A stretch of 45,632 nt of DNA from Gammaproteobacteria bacterium. Its GTDB lineage: Bacteria; Pseudomonadota; Gammaproteobacteria; CAIRSR01. How positions within the stretch are numbered: the first letter of the stretch is position 1; every line of letters starts with the position of its first letter. The DNA is taken from assembly GCA_963575655.1 (NCBI GenBank), contig CAUYTY010000122.1, forward strand, positions 1-45,632, given 5' to 3'. A program made the position numbers and the translations under genes. Of the stretch, positions 18,461-27,588 are shown piece by piece. The notes beneath the pieces were generated by a model. It saw only the letters and a list, made by a program, of their open reading frames with translations. It was not told the origin of the DNA and did no database searches.

Positions 18461-19051
18461 CGAATTCGAGAATCAGGACAGTCTACGTTGCGACAAGAAA
18501 ATACCTCAATTGGGTGTGTAGCCATCACTTTAACCTCAAGTAATTGAGAATAAAAATACGCACTACGCTCGTAAAACAACAGCATTACTTTTTGTAACTG
18601 ACAGAATTATAGAATGTTCTTGTCGTAGCGTAGGTTAGGTCAACGTAAGGCACCACCCGAATTCGGAAATCAGGACAATCTACGTTGCGACAACAAAATA
18701 CCTCAATTGGGTGTGCAGCCATCACTTTAACCTCAAGTAATTGAGAATAAAAATACGCACTACGCTCGTAAAACAACAGCATTACTTTTTGTAACTGACA
18801 GAATTATAGAATGTTCTTGTCGTAGCGTAGGTTAGGTCAACGTAAGGCACCACCCGAATTCGGAAATCAGGACAATCTACGTTGCGACAACAAAATACCT
18901 CAATTGGGTGTGCAGCCATCACTTTAACCTCAAGTAATTGAGAATAAAAATACGCACTACGCTCGTAAAACAACAGCATTACTTTTTGTAACTGACAGAA
19001 TTATAGAATGTTTTTGTCGTAGCGTAGGTTAGGTCAACGTAAGGCACCACC
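18461..19051 (-). repeat. three tandem 197-bp units made of an IS1-like end
   Basis: Units end at 18657, 18854 and 19051 (period exactly 197). Units 2 and 3 are nearly identical and unit 1 slightly diverged. On the minus strand each begins with the element's terminal repeat GGTGGTGCC..., has an AT-rich promoter-like stretch, and starts a reading frame M-A-A-H-P-I-E-V-F-C-C-R-N-V-D-C-P-D, the zinc-ribbon start of the transposase. Each copy is cut at the same codon and joined to the next terminal repeat. Confidence 0.9.
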
Positions 19052-19079
19052 CGATAGTGCAGCGGAAGACACCGCTCAA

Positions 19080-20510
19080 GTGTACAAGCAGATCAGTGTA
19101 GGCTCAGTGCATACGTGCGCCCTGAAAATGGACAACACCTTACGATGCTGGGGGTCGAACGAATTCGGCCAAGCTACCACGCCCATAGGAAGTTTCAAGC
19201 AAGTCAGCGCTGGGGGGGATGCACACCTGCGCCCTGAAGGCGGACAATACCTTACAGTGCTGGGGGGGATAATAGGTACGATCAAGCTACCCCACCCGCA
19301 GGAAGTTTCAAGCAAGTCAGTGCGGGCTATTCTCACTCCTGCGCTCTGAAGGCGAACAACACCTTACAGTGTTGGGGAAATGACTGGTACGGTCAAACTA
19401 TCTCGCCATCAGGAAGTTTCAAGCAAGTCAGCTCCGGTTATCGTCACGCCTGTGCCCTGAAGGCGGATAACACCTTACAGTGCTGGGGGTATAATGGTTG
19501 GGGTCAAGCCAACTCGCCCGCAGGAAGTTTCAAGCAGGTCAGCGTAGGTGAGTCACACGCCTGCGTTCTGAAGGCGAATAACGCCTTACAGTGCTGGGGG
19601 TATAGCCGGTACTGGGAGAATAACTGGTACGGTCAAGCCACTCTGTCCACAGGAAGTTTCAAGCAGGTCAGCGTTGGGGGGGGGGGACCTGCGCCCTGAA
19701 GGCAGACAACACCTTACAGTGCTGGGGAGGTCTCTACGGTGGCCAAGACATCCCACCCTCGAGAAGTTTCAAACAGGTCAGCGCTGGGGGGGCGCACACC
19801 TGCGCCCTGAAAACGGACAACGCTCTACAGTGCTGGGGGAATAATGGTTTCGGCGTAGCTACCCCGCCCTCAGGAAGTTTTAAGCAAGTCAGTGCAGGCT
19901 TAACACACACCTGTGCCCTGAAGGCGGACAACACCCTACAATGCTGGGGGGACAATGGTTTCGGCCAGGCTACCTCGCCCGCAGGAAGTTTCAAGCAGGT
20001 CAGCGCAGGCTTTGAGCACACCTGCGCATTGAGGGTAGATAACACGTTAGTTTGCTTGGGAAATGACGGGGATGAAGAGAGTCCTAGTCAAGTCATCATC
20101 CCAGGAAGTTTCAAACAGGTCAGCGTTGGGTCATGCATCTGTGCCCTAAAGACGGACAACTCTTTACAGTGCTGGGGGGGGCTAGCTACCACGCCCACAG
20201 GAAGTTTCAAACAGGTCAGCGCGGGCTATTTTCACGCCTGCGCCCTGAAAGTGGACAACACCTTACAGTGCTGGGGGGAGAATGGTTTGGGTCAAGCCAC
20301 TCCACCCTCCGGAAGTTTCAAGCAGGTTAGTGCGGGTGAGTTACACACCTGTGCCCTGAAGACGGATAATACCTTACGGTGCTGGGGGGACAATAGTTTA
20401 GGTCAAGCCACCCCGCCCGCAGGAAGTTTTAAGCAGGTCAGCGTGGGCCGTGGTCATTCCTGCGCCCTGAAGGTGGACAACACCTTACAGTGCTGGGGGC
20501 CAGATACCGT
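19080..20510 (+). repeat. 13 tandem RCC1-type repeats (about 110 bp each)
   Basis: The units share AGGAAGTTTCAAGCAGGTCAG, TGCGCCCTGAAG and TTACAGTGCTGGGG. Core positions are near 19140, 19255, 19364, 19480, 19590, 19720, 19830, 19940, 20050, 20165, 20270, 20380 and 20490. Each has about 37 codons. The middle of each unit (e.g. S-N-E-F-G-Q-A-T-T-P) varies more than the ends. The high DNA identity favours unit gain and loss by recombination. Confidence 0.9.
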
Positions 20511-20776
20511 TTATAAATAACGACGGGGAAAGTAAACACTAAACGAAAAAGCCCACAAGCTATAAACGGTTTGAGGATTTTTTCTATTTTTGTAGTCAGT
20601 GGTTGACCTTCTTTCGTTGCGATCCAGTGCTAACCGAACTTGGAGATTTCCTTTACGACCATAATTGCGGACCACCAACGTAAAGTTGCGCAGAAGGCAG
20701 AAAGTAGGTTGGCCAACGAAAGAGGCCGAAAGAACTAAGTGGACGTCCTTTTTTGAAATCAAAGAGGCAGAATGAT

Positions 20777-20832
20777 AAAAGGGGCTGGACTCGCATTATT
20801 CCTAATAATAATACGAGTCCAGCCTCTTTTTT
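20777..20832. terminator. hairpin terminator between convergent RCC1 and DUF928 genes
   Basis: The arms AAAAGGGGCTGGACTCG and its near complement lie at about 20777-20800 and 20808-20832, followed by TTTTTTC on the plus strand and by T-rich sequence on the minus strand. It is placed to end transcripts from both sides. Related to the hairpin at 15784. Confidence 0.75.
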
Positions 20833-20910
20833 CAGGTTGCTACCTATGACCCAATGCAACTGTCATGCTACTCCGAATCGTTAGTTTTTGGCTATAAAGA
20901 ATGGGAAGTC

Positions 20911-21522
20911 TTATTGCAAAGCAATACCTACTTGCGCCAGCAGATCATCGACCTGTTCAGATTTATTCTTCTCAATCAGTTTCTCCAGGGCGTCATACCA
21001 ATAACCCGCTTCGGCTAAATCTGCGACGTTATTTAGCGGTAGAGTTGGTGTTTTCCGGGAGATCGTGGCATTTGAAAATAAAAGGTTAGCGTCTGGTTCT
21101 TTATCGCTGGATAACACTACCGTCCAACGATATATCTGATCCGGTTTCAATTTTACTCCAAGCTCAGAAAGTCGGATGACCTGAATGCCGGGGGAATTAA
21201 CTGTACCTAATTTCACGTCCAATACGGTTTGGTTTTCGTCCTCTAACTCCAGAGAAAACTCCACGTTATACAGGGACAAAGTGGAACTGTACCAATACAA
21301 CGTCGGTGCTGCACGCTTAGTAAGGCCGGTCTGCGGAGGCGCCAACAACTGAATCTTAGGTACTTTTTGAAAGCTGCGCGTACCTCCACCAATCCGCTGA
21401 GTGGGCGCTCCCAGTTGGGCAGGTCTAAAAACAATAAGTTTTTCTGCACTAGCCGGAAAGGTTGAATTCAGAAACATCAATAGAATAAATAATGAACCTC
21501 GGTTCAGCGTTTTATTCTGCAT
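20911..21522 (-). CDS. DUF928-family exported protein
   Basis: 203 residues. There is a signal peptide (M-Q-N-K..., hydrophobic LFILLMFLNSTFPASA, likely cut after A-S-A). The conserved DUF928 core follows: APTQRIGGGTR, LLAPPQTGLT, APTLYWYSS and the IYRWTVVLSSD segment. The C-terminal GYWYDALEKL helix is also typical. Function of the family is unknown; in cyanobacteria and filamentous sulfur bacteria it is often found beside CHASE2/CHAT or repeat proteins. Here it is convergent to the RCC1-repeat gene. A deleted paralogue appears to have existed at 15839-16000. Confidence 0.88.
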   Translation of the reverse strand: MQNKTLNRGSLFILLMFLNSTFPASAEKLIVFRPAQLGAPTQRIGGGTRSFQKVPKIQLLAPPQTGLTKRAAPTLYWYSSTLSLYNVEFSLELEDENQTVLDVKLGTVNSPGIQVIRLSELGVKLKPDQIYRWTVVLSSDKEPDANLLFSNATISRKTPTLPLNNVADLAEAGYWYDALEKLIEKNKSEQVDDLLAQVGIALQ

Positions 21523-21651
21523 GTGTATTCTCCAGATTTAGTTAACTCAAGTCGTCACCGATGACTCAATCCAAGCGTTTAAAGGAGTCGTAGAACCCTG
21601 AGGCCCTTCCAGCCCGCGTGGGATGCGGTACGCTCTTTCTATAAACGCACG

Positions 21652-21999
21652 TTGATTATAGCGACCACCGGCAACTGCTTCGGGAAATTCCCGATGACCG
21701 ACAACATTCGCTTGTTGGATGACAATTATGAAATCACTGAACCGCCATACGCATTACCTGCCGAGGTACGTAGCGCAACAATGATCGCTTCCGAAATATC
21801 CATGGGCTATGCCCCAGTCAATGTCGTCGATGATGTCGGTAAAAGCTATACCCTAGCGCACAAAATACATTTATTTTAAAAAGATGGTGTCCTTGAACCG
21901 TCTCTTAGATTAGATGCCTTGCCACCTCACGGAAAGAATAAAATATTCCCAGGTATTGAGAATGCCGCCGATTTATATTTAATTTGCGAGCCAACTTGA
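21652..21999 (+). pseudogene. unrecognised degenerate gene with one in-frame stop
   Basis: A frame from about 21652 (TTG-type start, no clear ribosome site) gives 75 codons (D-N-Y-E-I-T-E-P-P-Y-A-L-P-A-E-V-R). It ends at a TAA at 21877. The same frame continues with sensible codons (K-D-G-V-L-E-P-S-L-R-L-D-A-L-P-P-H-G-K) to a TGA at 21997. The even residue composition on both sides suggests one former gene of at least 115 codons. No family recognised. It might be a fragment of a longer protein whose start was lost upstream. Confidence 0.4.
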
Positions 22000-22124
22000 C
22001 TAAAATTGGCAGCGCTAAAGACATTTCCGGTAATCGATCAGGCGCTCCCGAGGAGCGCTGGCAGAGATGTCGGCGCTCCTCAGGGAATGAATGGCTGCAC
22101 TACCTGTGGCTTACGTCCTGTCCA

Positions 22125-24152
22125 TTATTTTTTAGAGACGTTTAATAGCAGTACCGTTCCACCCCACCCCTCAGGATAGGGACCTTTACGCTTTGCCTCG
22201 CGCCACGGAAGCCCCTCTAGGGCCGTGCGGAGAGTAGCAAGAGGGGCGTCGTATTCCAGACCGGTCTTGGCTAAGGCCACCAATCCCAGAGGTTCAATAA
22301 ATTGCTGGCGGGCAACGTTACCTACCCATAACGGTATCTCGCCGGGAGTAAGTTGTGCATCTGCCTGCCATAGACGCAATACCAAACGTGTTGGCGAGGT
22401 TTCCGTGCCTGAGTAACAACAGATCATCCGTAATACCTCTTTGCGACCATCATGGAAATAAGGCAATACCGGCAACTCGATAACTTCCGGCTTCGGGATG
22501 AAAAGCCGCAGAACACTTGCCGTATCCAATGGGGCAGGGACACGCCAACCGTAAAGCTCCAAGTAACGACGTAATTCCATCGGATCACCTGCCACCTGAA
22601 AGGTCATGGGGGTATTGGAATTGCCTCTCCAATCCACCCGATAACCTGCCAATTCCGCCCAATCTTCGTCCCACCAACGCGAGGCATTCAAAATGCGTTG
22701 CGGATGACGGACTTCATAGCGTATTACGTGCAGACTGTGGTGGGTCGTTATATATCCGCTGCCGGTAATCAAAACGGTCAGAAGTAGCACTCCTCCGAGT
22801 TCCCGCAGATTCAACGAGGAGGATGCACGGCGGCGATAGGCAATTCCTATCAATCCCGACCAAATTGCCCCCAGGGTTATCCCTCCGACTATGTCGGACA
22901 ACCAATGGCGTCCCAAGTAGAGGTGAGAGATCGCCACCAAGATGATCCACACGGCGGCAATCGTATAAGGCAAACGGCGGAGCGTAGGGGGCAATTCCCT
23001 CGCTACCAGCACGGCCAAGAAACCATAGAGGGTACTCACTAACGCGGCATGGATACTGGGAAAGGAATCACTCATCTCCCCCAAATAGATCTCTGGTCTC
23101 GGTATGGCATCCGGTAACAAATAATTGAAGCCAATTCCGACCAATACCGCCATCGCCACCGCTGCTGCCCAATGGGTTGCCGCTAACCAGTGTCGTCGGA
23201 CCATAAGCCAAACCAATCCCGTACCGGCTACCGCGAGATTTACTGGGGCATCCGCCAACTCGGAGATGAATATCATCACCTGGTCGGCCCAGGAGGTACG
23301 TAGCCCATGCAGCAGGTAATAAACCTGATAGTCCAATCCCAGTGGCTGGGATTGGCCAATCTCTCCCAATAAAATGGCAAAGAAGATCCATCCTCCGAAT
23401 AACAGCGTTACACCCAATTCCACCAAACCTTTCAATTCTGGGTGTTTCGGATCGAGTAGACCGACGGTCACGTCTTCGAACAAGGGGTTGGCCTGCCCCC
23501 AGGCGAGCAGATGCAGGACCATGCGTTGCGTTCGTGGCTGGAGCAGGGCGTAGATCCGACGTACCAACCATGCGGTCGCCCAAACCACCAAGAGCAGCAG
23601 GACCAGGATCATCATAAGGCGGGTCGCGACCTTAGAGGCCAGGGTCAGAGACGCCCCAAACACTACACCGGGTAGGATGTACGCAGGTGCCCAGGTGATG
23701 GCAGAGAGGAAGTTTGCCCAGTAGAAGCGTCCCACGGGCATCCCCATCATCCCTGCTACTGCTGGAATAATGGGGCGTACTGGCCCAGCAAAGCGTCCAA
23801 AAACGACGCTCTTGGCCCCGTGACGGACAAAAAAGCGTTCAGCCCGCCCCAACCACTCCGGGTGATTGTTAAACGGCCACATCGTGCGGAGATGTTCGCG
23901 ATAATGGCGACCAATAAGGTAACTCACCCCATCGCCCACCAAGGCGCCGAGAATGGCCCAACTCAACGTTGCCCACAGCCCCATACCCCCCAAGGCCACC
24001 AAGGCACCAATGCCGAACATAATGATGGTCCCAGGAACAAATAATCCCACTACCACCAGCGATTCGGAAACGTTGATCAAAAATACCGTGATGCCGGCCC
24101 AATGAGGGTGAAGATTGAGCCACTCCACGGTGGCGGTTACATATCCATTCAC
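22125..24152 (-). CDS. DedA-PAP2-LssY fusion membrane protein
   Basis: 675 residues. Residues about 1-210 form a DedA/SNARE-associated domain (VVGLFVPGTIIMFGIGAL, G-R-F-A-G-P-V-R-P-I-I-P). From about 260 to 450 there is a PAP2 phosphatase domain in membrane helices, with the P-S-I-H motif and SHLYLGRHWLSDIVGG carrying the catalytic His and Asp. The K...RP motif is represented only by I-P-R-P. The last 180 residues are a soluble LssY-type C-terminal domain. Known relatives are thought to act on lipid or undecaprenyl phosphates and envelope homeostasis; LssY is linked to type I secretion regions in Legionella. Transcribed after aspS, separated by a terminator-like structure. Confidence 0.85.
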   Translation of the reverse strand: MNGYVTATVEWLNLHPHWAGITVFLINVSESLVVVGLFVPGTIIMFGIGALVALGGMGLWATLSWAILGALVGDGVSYLIGRHYREHLRTMWPFNNHPEWLGRAERFFVRHGAKSVVFGRFAGPVRPIIPAVAGMMGMPVGRFYWANFLSAITWAPAYILPGVVFGASLTLASKVATRLMMILVLLLLVVWATAWLVRRIYALLQPRTQRMVLHLLAWGQANPLFEDVTVGLLDPKHPELKGLVELGVTLLFGGWIFFAILLGEIGQSQPLGLDYQVYYLLHGLRTSWADQVMIFISELADAPVNLAVAGTGLVWLMVRRHWLAATHWAAAVAMAVLVGIGFNYLLPDAIPRPEIYLGEMSDSFPSIHAALVSTLYGFLAVLVARELPPTLRRLPYTIAAVWIILVAISHLYLGRHWLSDIVGGITLGAIWSGLIGIAYRRRASSSLNLRELGGVLLLTVLITGSGYITTHHSLHVIRYEVRHPQRILNASRWWDEDWAELAGYRVDWRGNSNTPMTFQVAGDPMELRRYLELYGWRVPAPLDTASVLRLFIPKPEVIELPVLPYFHDGRKEVLRMICCYSGTETSPTRLVLRLWQADAQLTPGEIPLWVGNVARQQFIEPLGLVALAKTGLEYDAPLATLRTALEGLPWREAKRKGPYPEGWGGTVLLLNVSKK

Positions 24153-24199
24153 TTGCGGCCCGCTCGATTTCTCTGAAAGAATGAAGGATAGAAATCAAA

Positions 24200-24300
24200 A
24201 ACCGAATAACTCAAAGTGAGCGCCAAAGATTAAAGTTTTTTCTTTTGAGGTAAAAGAAAAACTTTACGCTTTAGTTCATTCTCTTTGAATTACTCGGTTC
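24200..24300 (-). terminator. long nested hairpin between aspS and the DedA-PAP2 gene
   Basis: Outer arms AACCGAATAACTCAAAG (24199-24215) and CTTTGAATTACTCGGTT (24283-24299) enclose a second stem around AAAGTTTTTTCTTTT / AAAAGAAAAACTTT. On the minus strand the structure ends in CGGTTTTTG. It fits termination after aspS. Confidence 0.65.
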
Positions 24301-24318
24301 TTGGTAATATTCAATGAA

Positions 24319-26112
24319 CTACTTTTTTGGAGAATTCGCCTGCCCGTTCTGCCGAAGGCGGATTCCCAAGTCGCGCAACTGATCATCGGTGGCCACGGAG
24401 GGGGCGCCGGTGAGTAAGCAGGCCGCAGTTTGGGTCTTGGGGAAGGCGATAACGTCGCGAATTGAGGCAGAACCGGTCATTAGCATGACGAGGCGATCCA
24501 ACCCAAAGGCGATGCCACCGTGCGGAGGCGCACCGTAACCCAGCGCGGTGAGTAAGAAACCAAATTTCTCCTCCGCCTCCTTCGTGCCAATACCGAGCAG
24601 TTCAAATACCGCCTGTTGTAATTCGGGGCGGTGGATACGGATGGAGCCCCCGCCCACCTCAGTGCCATTGAGGACCAAGTCGTAGGCCCGCGATAGAGCG
24701 GCCCCTGGATTCGCGTGCAGGGCCTCGATGTCATTCACCTGAGGGGCAGTAAAGGGGTGGTGTAGCGCCGCCCAACGCCCGCCCTGCTCGTCGCGTTCAA
24801 ACATCGGGAAATCCACCACCCACAGTGGACGCCAACCACGCTCGACCAGTCCATGGTCTGCCCCCAGCCGCAGTCGCAACGCCCCCAGTGACTCGTTAAC
24901 CACCGTAGCCCGATCGGCGCCAAAGAAGATTACGTCACCTGTTTGGGCGCCGGTACGGTCTAGGACTCCCACCAATACCTCGTCGGAGAGGAACTTAACG
25001 ATGGGCGATTGCAGTCCCGCCCGTCCCCGCGTGATGTCGTTGATCTTGATATAAGCCAAACCCTTGGCCCCATAGGTCGTTACAAATTCCTGGTAGCCAT
25101 CAATAGCTGAGCGTGGCAACTCGTTACCTCCGGGCAGACGCAAGGCTGCCACCCGTCCTCGGGGGTCACGCGCTGGCGCGGAGAAGACCTTGAAATCCAC
25201 GTCACGCATCAGGTCACTGAGGTCTGTCAGTTCCAAGGGATTGCGGAGGTCGGGACGGTCGGAACCAAAACGATGCATCGCCTCGGCGTAGGTCATGCGT
25301 GGGAAGGGATTGGGCAGCGCCACTTCCAGCACCCGGGCGAACAATTCGCGCACCATCGGCTCCATGATCTCCATGATCCCGTTTTCATCCAGGAAGGAGG
25401 TCTCGATATCAACCTGGGTGAACTCGGGTTGGCGATCGGCGCGCAGGTCCTCATCGCGAAAGCAACGCACCACCTGGTAGTAGCGATCCATGCCCGCGAT
25501 CATCAGGAGCTGTTTGAAAAGCTGAGGTGACTGGGGTAGGGCAAAGCAGTGGCCAGGGTGGGTACGACTGGGTACTAGGTAGTCCCGAGCCCCCTCCGGG
25601 GTGGTCTTGGTTAGAAACGGAGTCTCGATATCCAAAAAACCACGGCTATCCAAGAAGTGGCGCAGGGTACGGGTAATCTCCGTCCGAATACGAATCCGAC
25701 GCAGCATTTCGGGGCGACGCAGGTCCAGGTAGCGATAGCGGAGACGTACCTCCTCGCTCGCATCCGTATCGTCTTCCAGGGTAAATGGCGGGGGATCGGC
25801 ACGGTTGAGCACCTCCACCGTAGTCCCCACCACCTCCACTAGACCCGTGGCTAAATGCTCGTTTTCAGTACCTTCAGGACGTAGACGAACCGTACCAGTG
25901 ATACGTAACACATACTCGGAGCGGACTCGTTCCACGGACAAAAACGCCTCTGGAACGTCAGGATTTACCACTACCTGCACCACTCCATCCCGATCACGCA
26001 GGTCGATGAAGACGATTCCTCCGTGGTCGCGGCGACGATTCACCCAACCGCAGAGTTCCACCGTTTGGCCCACCAAAGACTCGTTGATCTGTCCGCAATA
26101 ATGGCTGCGCAT
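24319..26112 (-). CDS. aspS: aspartyl-tRNA synthetase
   Basis: 597 residues, the usual bacterial length. The N-terminal OB-fold anticodon-binding domain begins [20 protein letters not shown]. The class II core shows motif 2 ([17 protein letters not shown]) and motif 3 ([10 protein letters not shown]), with a bacterial GAD insert between them. The [15 protein letters not shown] tail is family-typical. The start codon at 26112 has only a weak ribosome-binding site. Whether it is the discriminating or nondiscriminating type cannot be fixed by eye. Confidence 0.96.
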   Translation of the reverse strand: MRSHYCGQINESLVGQTVELCGWVNRRRDHGGIVFIDLRDRDGVVQVVVNPDVPEAFLSVERVRSEYVLRITGTVRLRPEGTENEHLATGLVEVVGTTVEVLNRADPPPFTLEDDTDASEEVRLRYRYLDLRRPEMLRRIRIRTEITRTLRHFLDSRGFLDIETPFLTKTTPEGARDYLVPSRTHPGHCFALPQSPQLFKQLLMIAGMDRYYQVVRCFRDEDLRADRQPEFTQVDIETSFLDENGIMEIMEPMVRELFARVLEVALPNPFPRMTYAEAMHRFGSDRPDLRNPLELTDLSDLMRDVDFKVFSAPARDPRGRVAALRLPGGNELPRSAIDGYQEFVTTYGAKGLAYIKINDITRGRAGLQSPIVKFLSDEVLVGVLDRTGAQTGDVIFFGADRATVVNESLGALRLRLGADHGLVERGWRPLWVVDFPMFERDEQGGRWAALHHPFTAPQVNDIEALHANPGAALSRAYDLVLNGTEVGGGSIRIHRPELQQAVFELLGIGTKEAEEKFGFLLTALGYGAPPHGGIAFGLDRLVMLMTGSASIRDVIAFPKTQTAACLLTGAPSVATDDQLRDLGIRLRQNGQANSPKK

Positions 26113-26298
26113 AGCAATAATCCGACATAAAGGAGGTGATATTGAGGCCCGTACCTAAGTTAAGGATGCCGGGGAGAGGCCGCGATGCTAAGGGGTGAGG
26201 CGCGGCGACGCAACCAGATCCCATCTCACTCGACTACCCTACCATTCATCTAGTATGGAAAATGGTGGGTCTTGCCGTTCCGAGGCGTAAGAACCCGC

Positions 26299-26326
26299 TT
26301 GTAACTAACTGCTGTTCCCGTATAAT
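26299..26326 (+). promoter_or_regulatory. sigma70-type promoter for tRNA-Pro
   Basis: TTGTAA (26299-26304), 16-bp spacer, perfect TATAAT (26321-26326). The likely start is near 26333, about 74 bases before the tRNA; a GC-rich stretch follows the -10. Confidence 0.7.
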
Positions 26327-26406
26327 ACGCTCCCTCTCGGTGAGGCCGCTGTGGGTTCCTTTCCATGCGGTGGTTTCAGAGGGGTTTTTGTAAAAGCTTA
26401 TTGAAA

Positions 26407-26483
<77 letters not shown>

Positions 26484-26645
26484 GTCGATACAACACTCTG
26501 GTTAGTGTGTCATTCAGCTTTGGTGGCCCATCGAATTCCGGGTAGGATGCCCACCCCTCTCCCGCATTTGGCTGTCCCGATGGTCCCAATTTAAATCGCG
26601 AGCACCTAGTGAGGTGCTGAGCCTTTCGCCTTGTAGCCCAAGGAC

Positions 26646-26702
26646 CAAAAAAACCGAAGAGGCTCCTACCTCTCGGGATAGGCAACCTCCTCGTCGTTTT
26701 TT
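26646..26702. terminator. hairpin terminator after the H-NS-like gene
   Basis: On the minus strand, GAGGTTGCCTATCC / GGTAGGAGCCTC form a stem, followed by CGGTTTTTTTGG. The plus strand also has a T-run (26697-26702), so the tRNA transcript may end here too. Confidence 0.65.
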
Positions 26703-26749
26703 CCTCATCTGCCTTTTCGCTATCCCTCAGAGGTTTCCTCTCGTACCAA

Positions 26750-27160
26750 TTAGGTGGGGGAGTCGTCGTTTTGTTGCAATTCCTCATCGGTTAGCGCAGG
26801 CGAAGCGATTGGACCTTCCTCATTGGCAATACGAAGCTTGTCGAGGGTCCAGCCCTCCGCAAGCAGATCCAACAACCAACCAGGTTTGCGACCTCTACCC
26901 GCCCAGGTCTCGGTGGGGATAGTTGGATGTCGGTAAAGGGCGCGAACCCCATCAGATTTCTTTGGCTCAGGGGCGTGTACACCTGCCTCAAAACCAAGAT
27001 CCGCTGCGGTAAAACCATACTCGCCAATGATCTGTGTGACGGTCTTTAACGCCTCGCTACGCCTGGAATTTACAATCCGCAGTGCATCATTACCAATCTG
27101 GGATAACTCAGTCGTAGACATCGAATTCATCACTGCAACAATCTCTTCTTTAGTAAACAT
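26750..27160 (-). CDS. H-NS-family nucleoid-associated protein
   Basis: 136 residues. The N-terminal part is helical and would form the oligomerisation domain. The C-terminal DNA-binding domain carries the H-NS signature Y-R-H-P-T-I-P-T-E-T-W-A-G-R-G-R-K-P-G-W. An acidic tail (D-E-E-L-Q-Q-N-D-D-S) follows. Such proteins silence AT-rich horizontally acquired DNA; the location next to a large IS cluster is notable but may be chance. The start at 27160 is preceded by AAGG. Confidence 0.88.
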   Translation of the reverse strand: MFTKEEIVAVMNSMSTTELSQIGNDALRIVNSRRSEALKTVTQIIGEYGFTAADLGFEAGVHAPEPKKSDGVRALYRHPTIPTETWAGRGRKPGWLLDLLAEGWTLDKLRIANEEGPIASPALTDEELQQNDDSPT

Positions 27161-27588
27161 GAGGTTACCTTATTCTAGTCTTCACGTATGGTAGGCATTC
27201 TACAAAACACCAGAGACATTTTATATCACTCACCGTGGGCATTGGCGACACGTACGGTGTGAACACCACAAATAATAGTCATGGTTCATCGCAAGATGGG
27301 CACCGAACAACGCTATCGCACAATCAGTCGCATAGAACACGCCATGCTGTTCAAGGTTGGTCTGAACCTTGCCTATCGGCGGTAGCGGGGCAACGGTGGG
27401 AGGTTCAATATCACTACTGCTCCCGAAATGATTATCGATTCCTCGATATCAGCACCACCGGTATTAGGCCTCCTGCGTTGGGCCGGCACTGGTCTATTTT
27501 GATTCTTGCTATAATCGATTGAAAATTATACACTATTCTATCTTAAGCTAAAATCATCCCATTTCCTGATAATTTGAAGAAGCTCTTA
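27161..27588. other. intergenic region, no supported gene
   Basis: About 400 bases. A 95-codon frame at 27235-27522 has low-complexity, His/Ser-rich random-looking content and no ribosome-binding site. The right part (27520-27570) is AT-rich and could be the upstream end of the truncated transposase gene that follows. Confidence 0.45.

Larger units (their letters stand above)
16721..19051 (-). mobile_element. IS1-like element with 8-bp target duplication, carrying IS630 copy B
   Basis: The ends are inverted repeats GGTGGTG[T/C]CTTACGTTGACC. The target duplication CGATAGTG flanks it at 16713-16720 and 19052-19059, the 8-bp size usual for IS1-type elements. Its transposase reads leftwards. It contains the C-terminal half (16730-17289), IS630 copy B (17292-18435), and at the right end three copies of a 197-bp unit that includes the terminal repeat and the transposase start. 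The middle of the transposase is missing. Confidence 0.85.
16345..20520 (+). pseudogene. secreted RCC1-repeat protein gene, interrupted by an IS1-like element (exons of sequence 16345-16720 and 19060-20520)
   Basis: The start is the ATG at 16345 with GGAGG. A signal peptide is clear (basic M-F-A-K-F-I-G-R, hydrophobic core LSLFLCFLMLWLNAGIV, cleavage after T-A-N). About 100 residues of unknown, possibly beta-rich sequence follow. The IS1-like element cuts the gene after V-T-A-D-S. Beyond it the frame resumes exactly (A-A-E-D-T-A-Q-V-Y-K) and enters 13 RCC1-type repeats of about 37 residues, each like FKQVSAG..H.CALK.DNTLQCWG. Poly-G tracts at 19212, 19262 and 19676 put the repeats out of frame; with 6, 6 and 9 G the whole region reads through to the stop at 20518-20520. 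The length would be about 610 residues. Beta-propeller proteins of this kind bind protein or other partners; the function here is unknown. Confidence 0.85.

Noticed and set aside
18461-19051. Tandem repeats considered as a CRISPR array
   Set aside because: The 197-bp period, with no distinct spacers and with transposase coding content, shows a duplicated IS end.
19080-20510. Regular 110-bp repeats considered as non-coding satellite DNA
   Set aside because: The units encode clear RCC1-type repeats and the frame is continuous apart from the poly-G shifts.
27235-27522. 95-codon frame after the H-NS-like gene
   Set aside because: Random-looking composition and no start signal; not supported as a gene.
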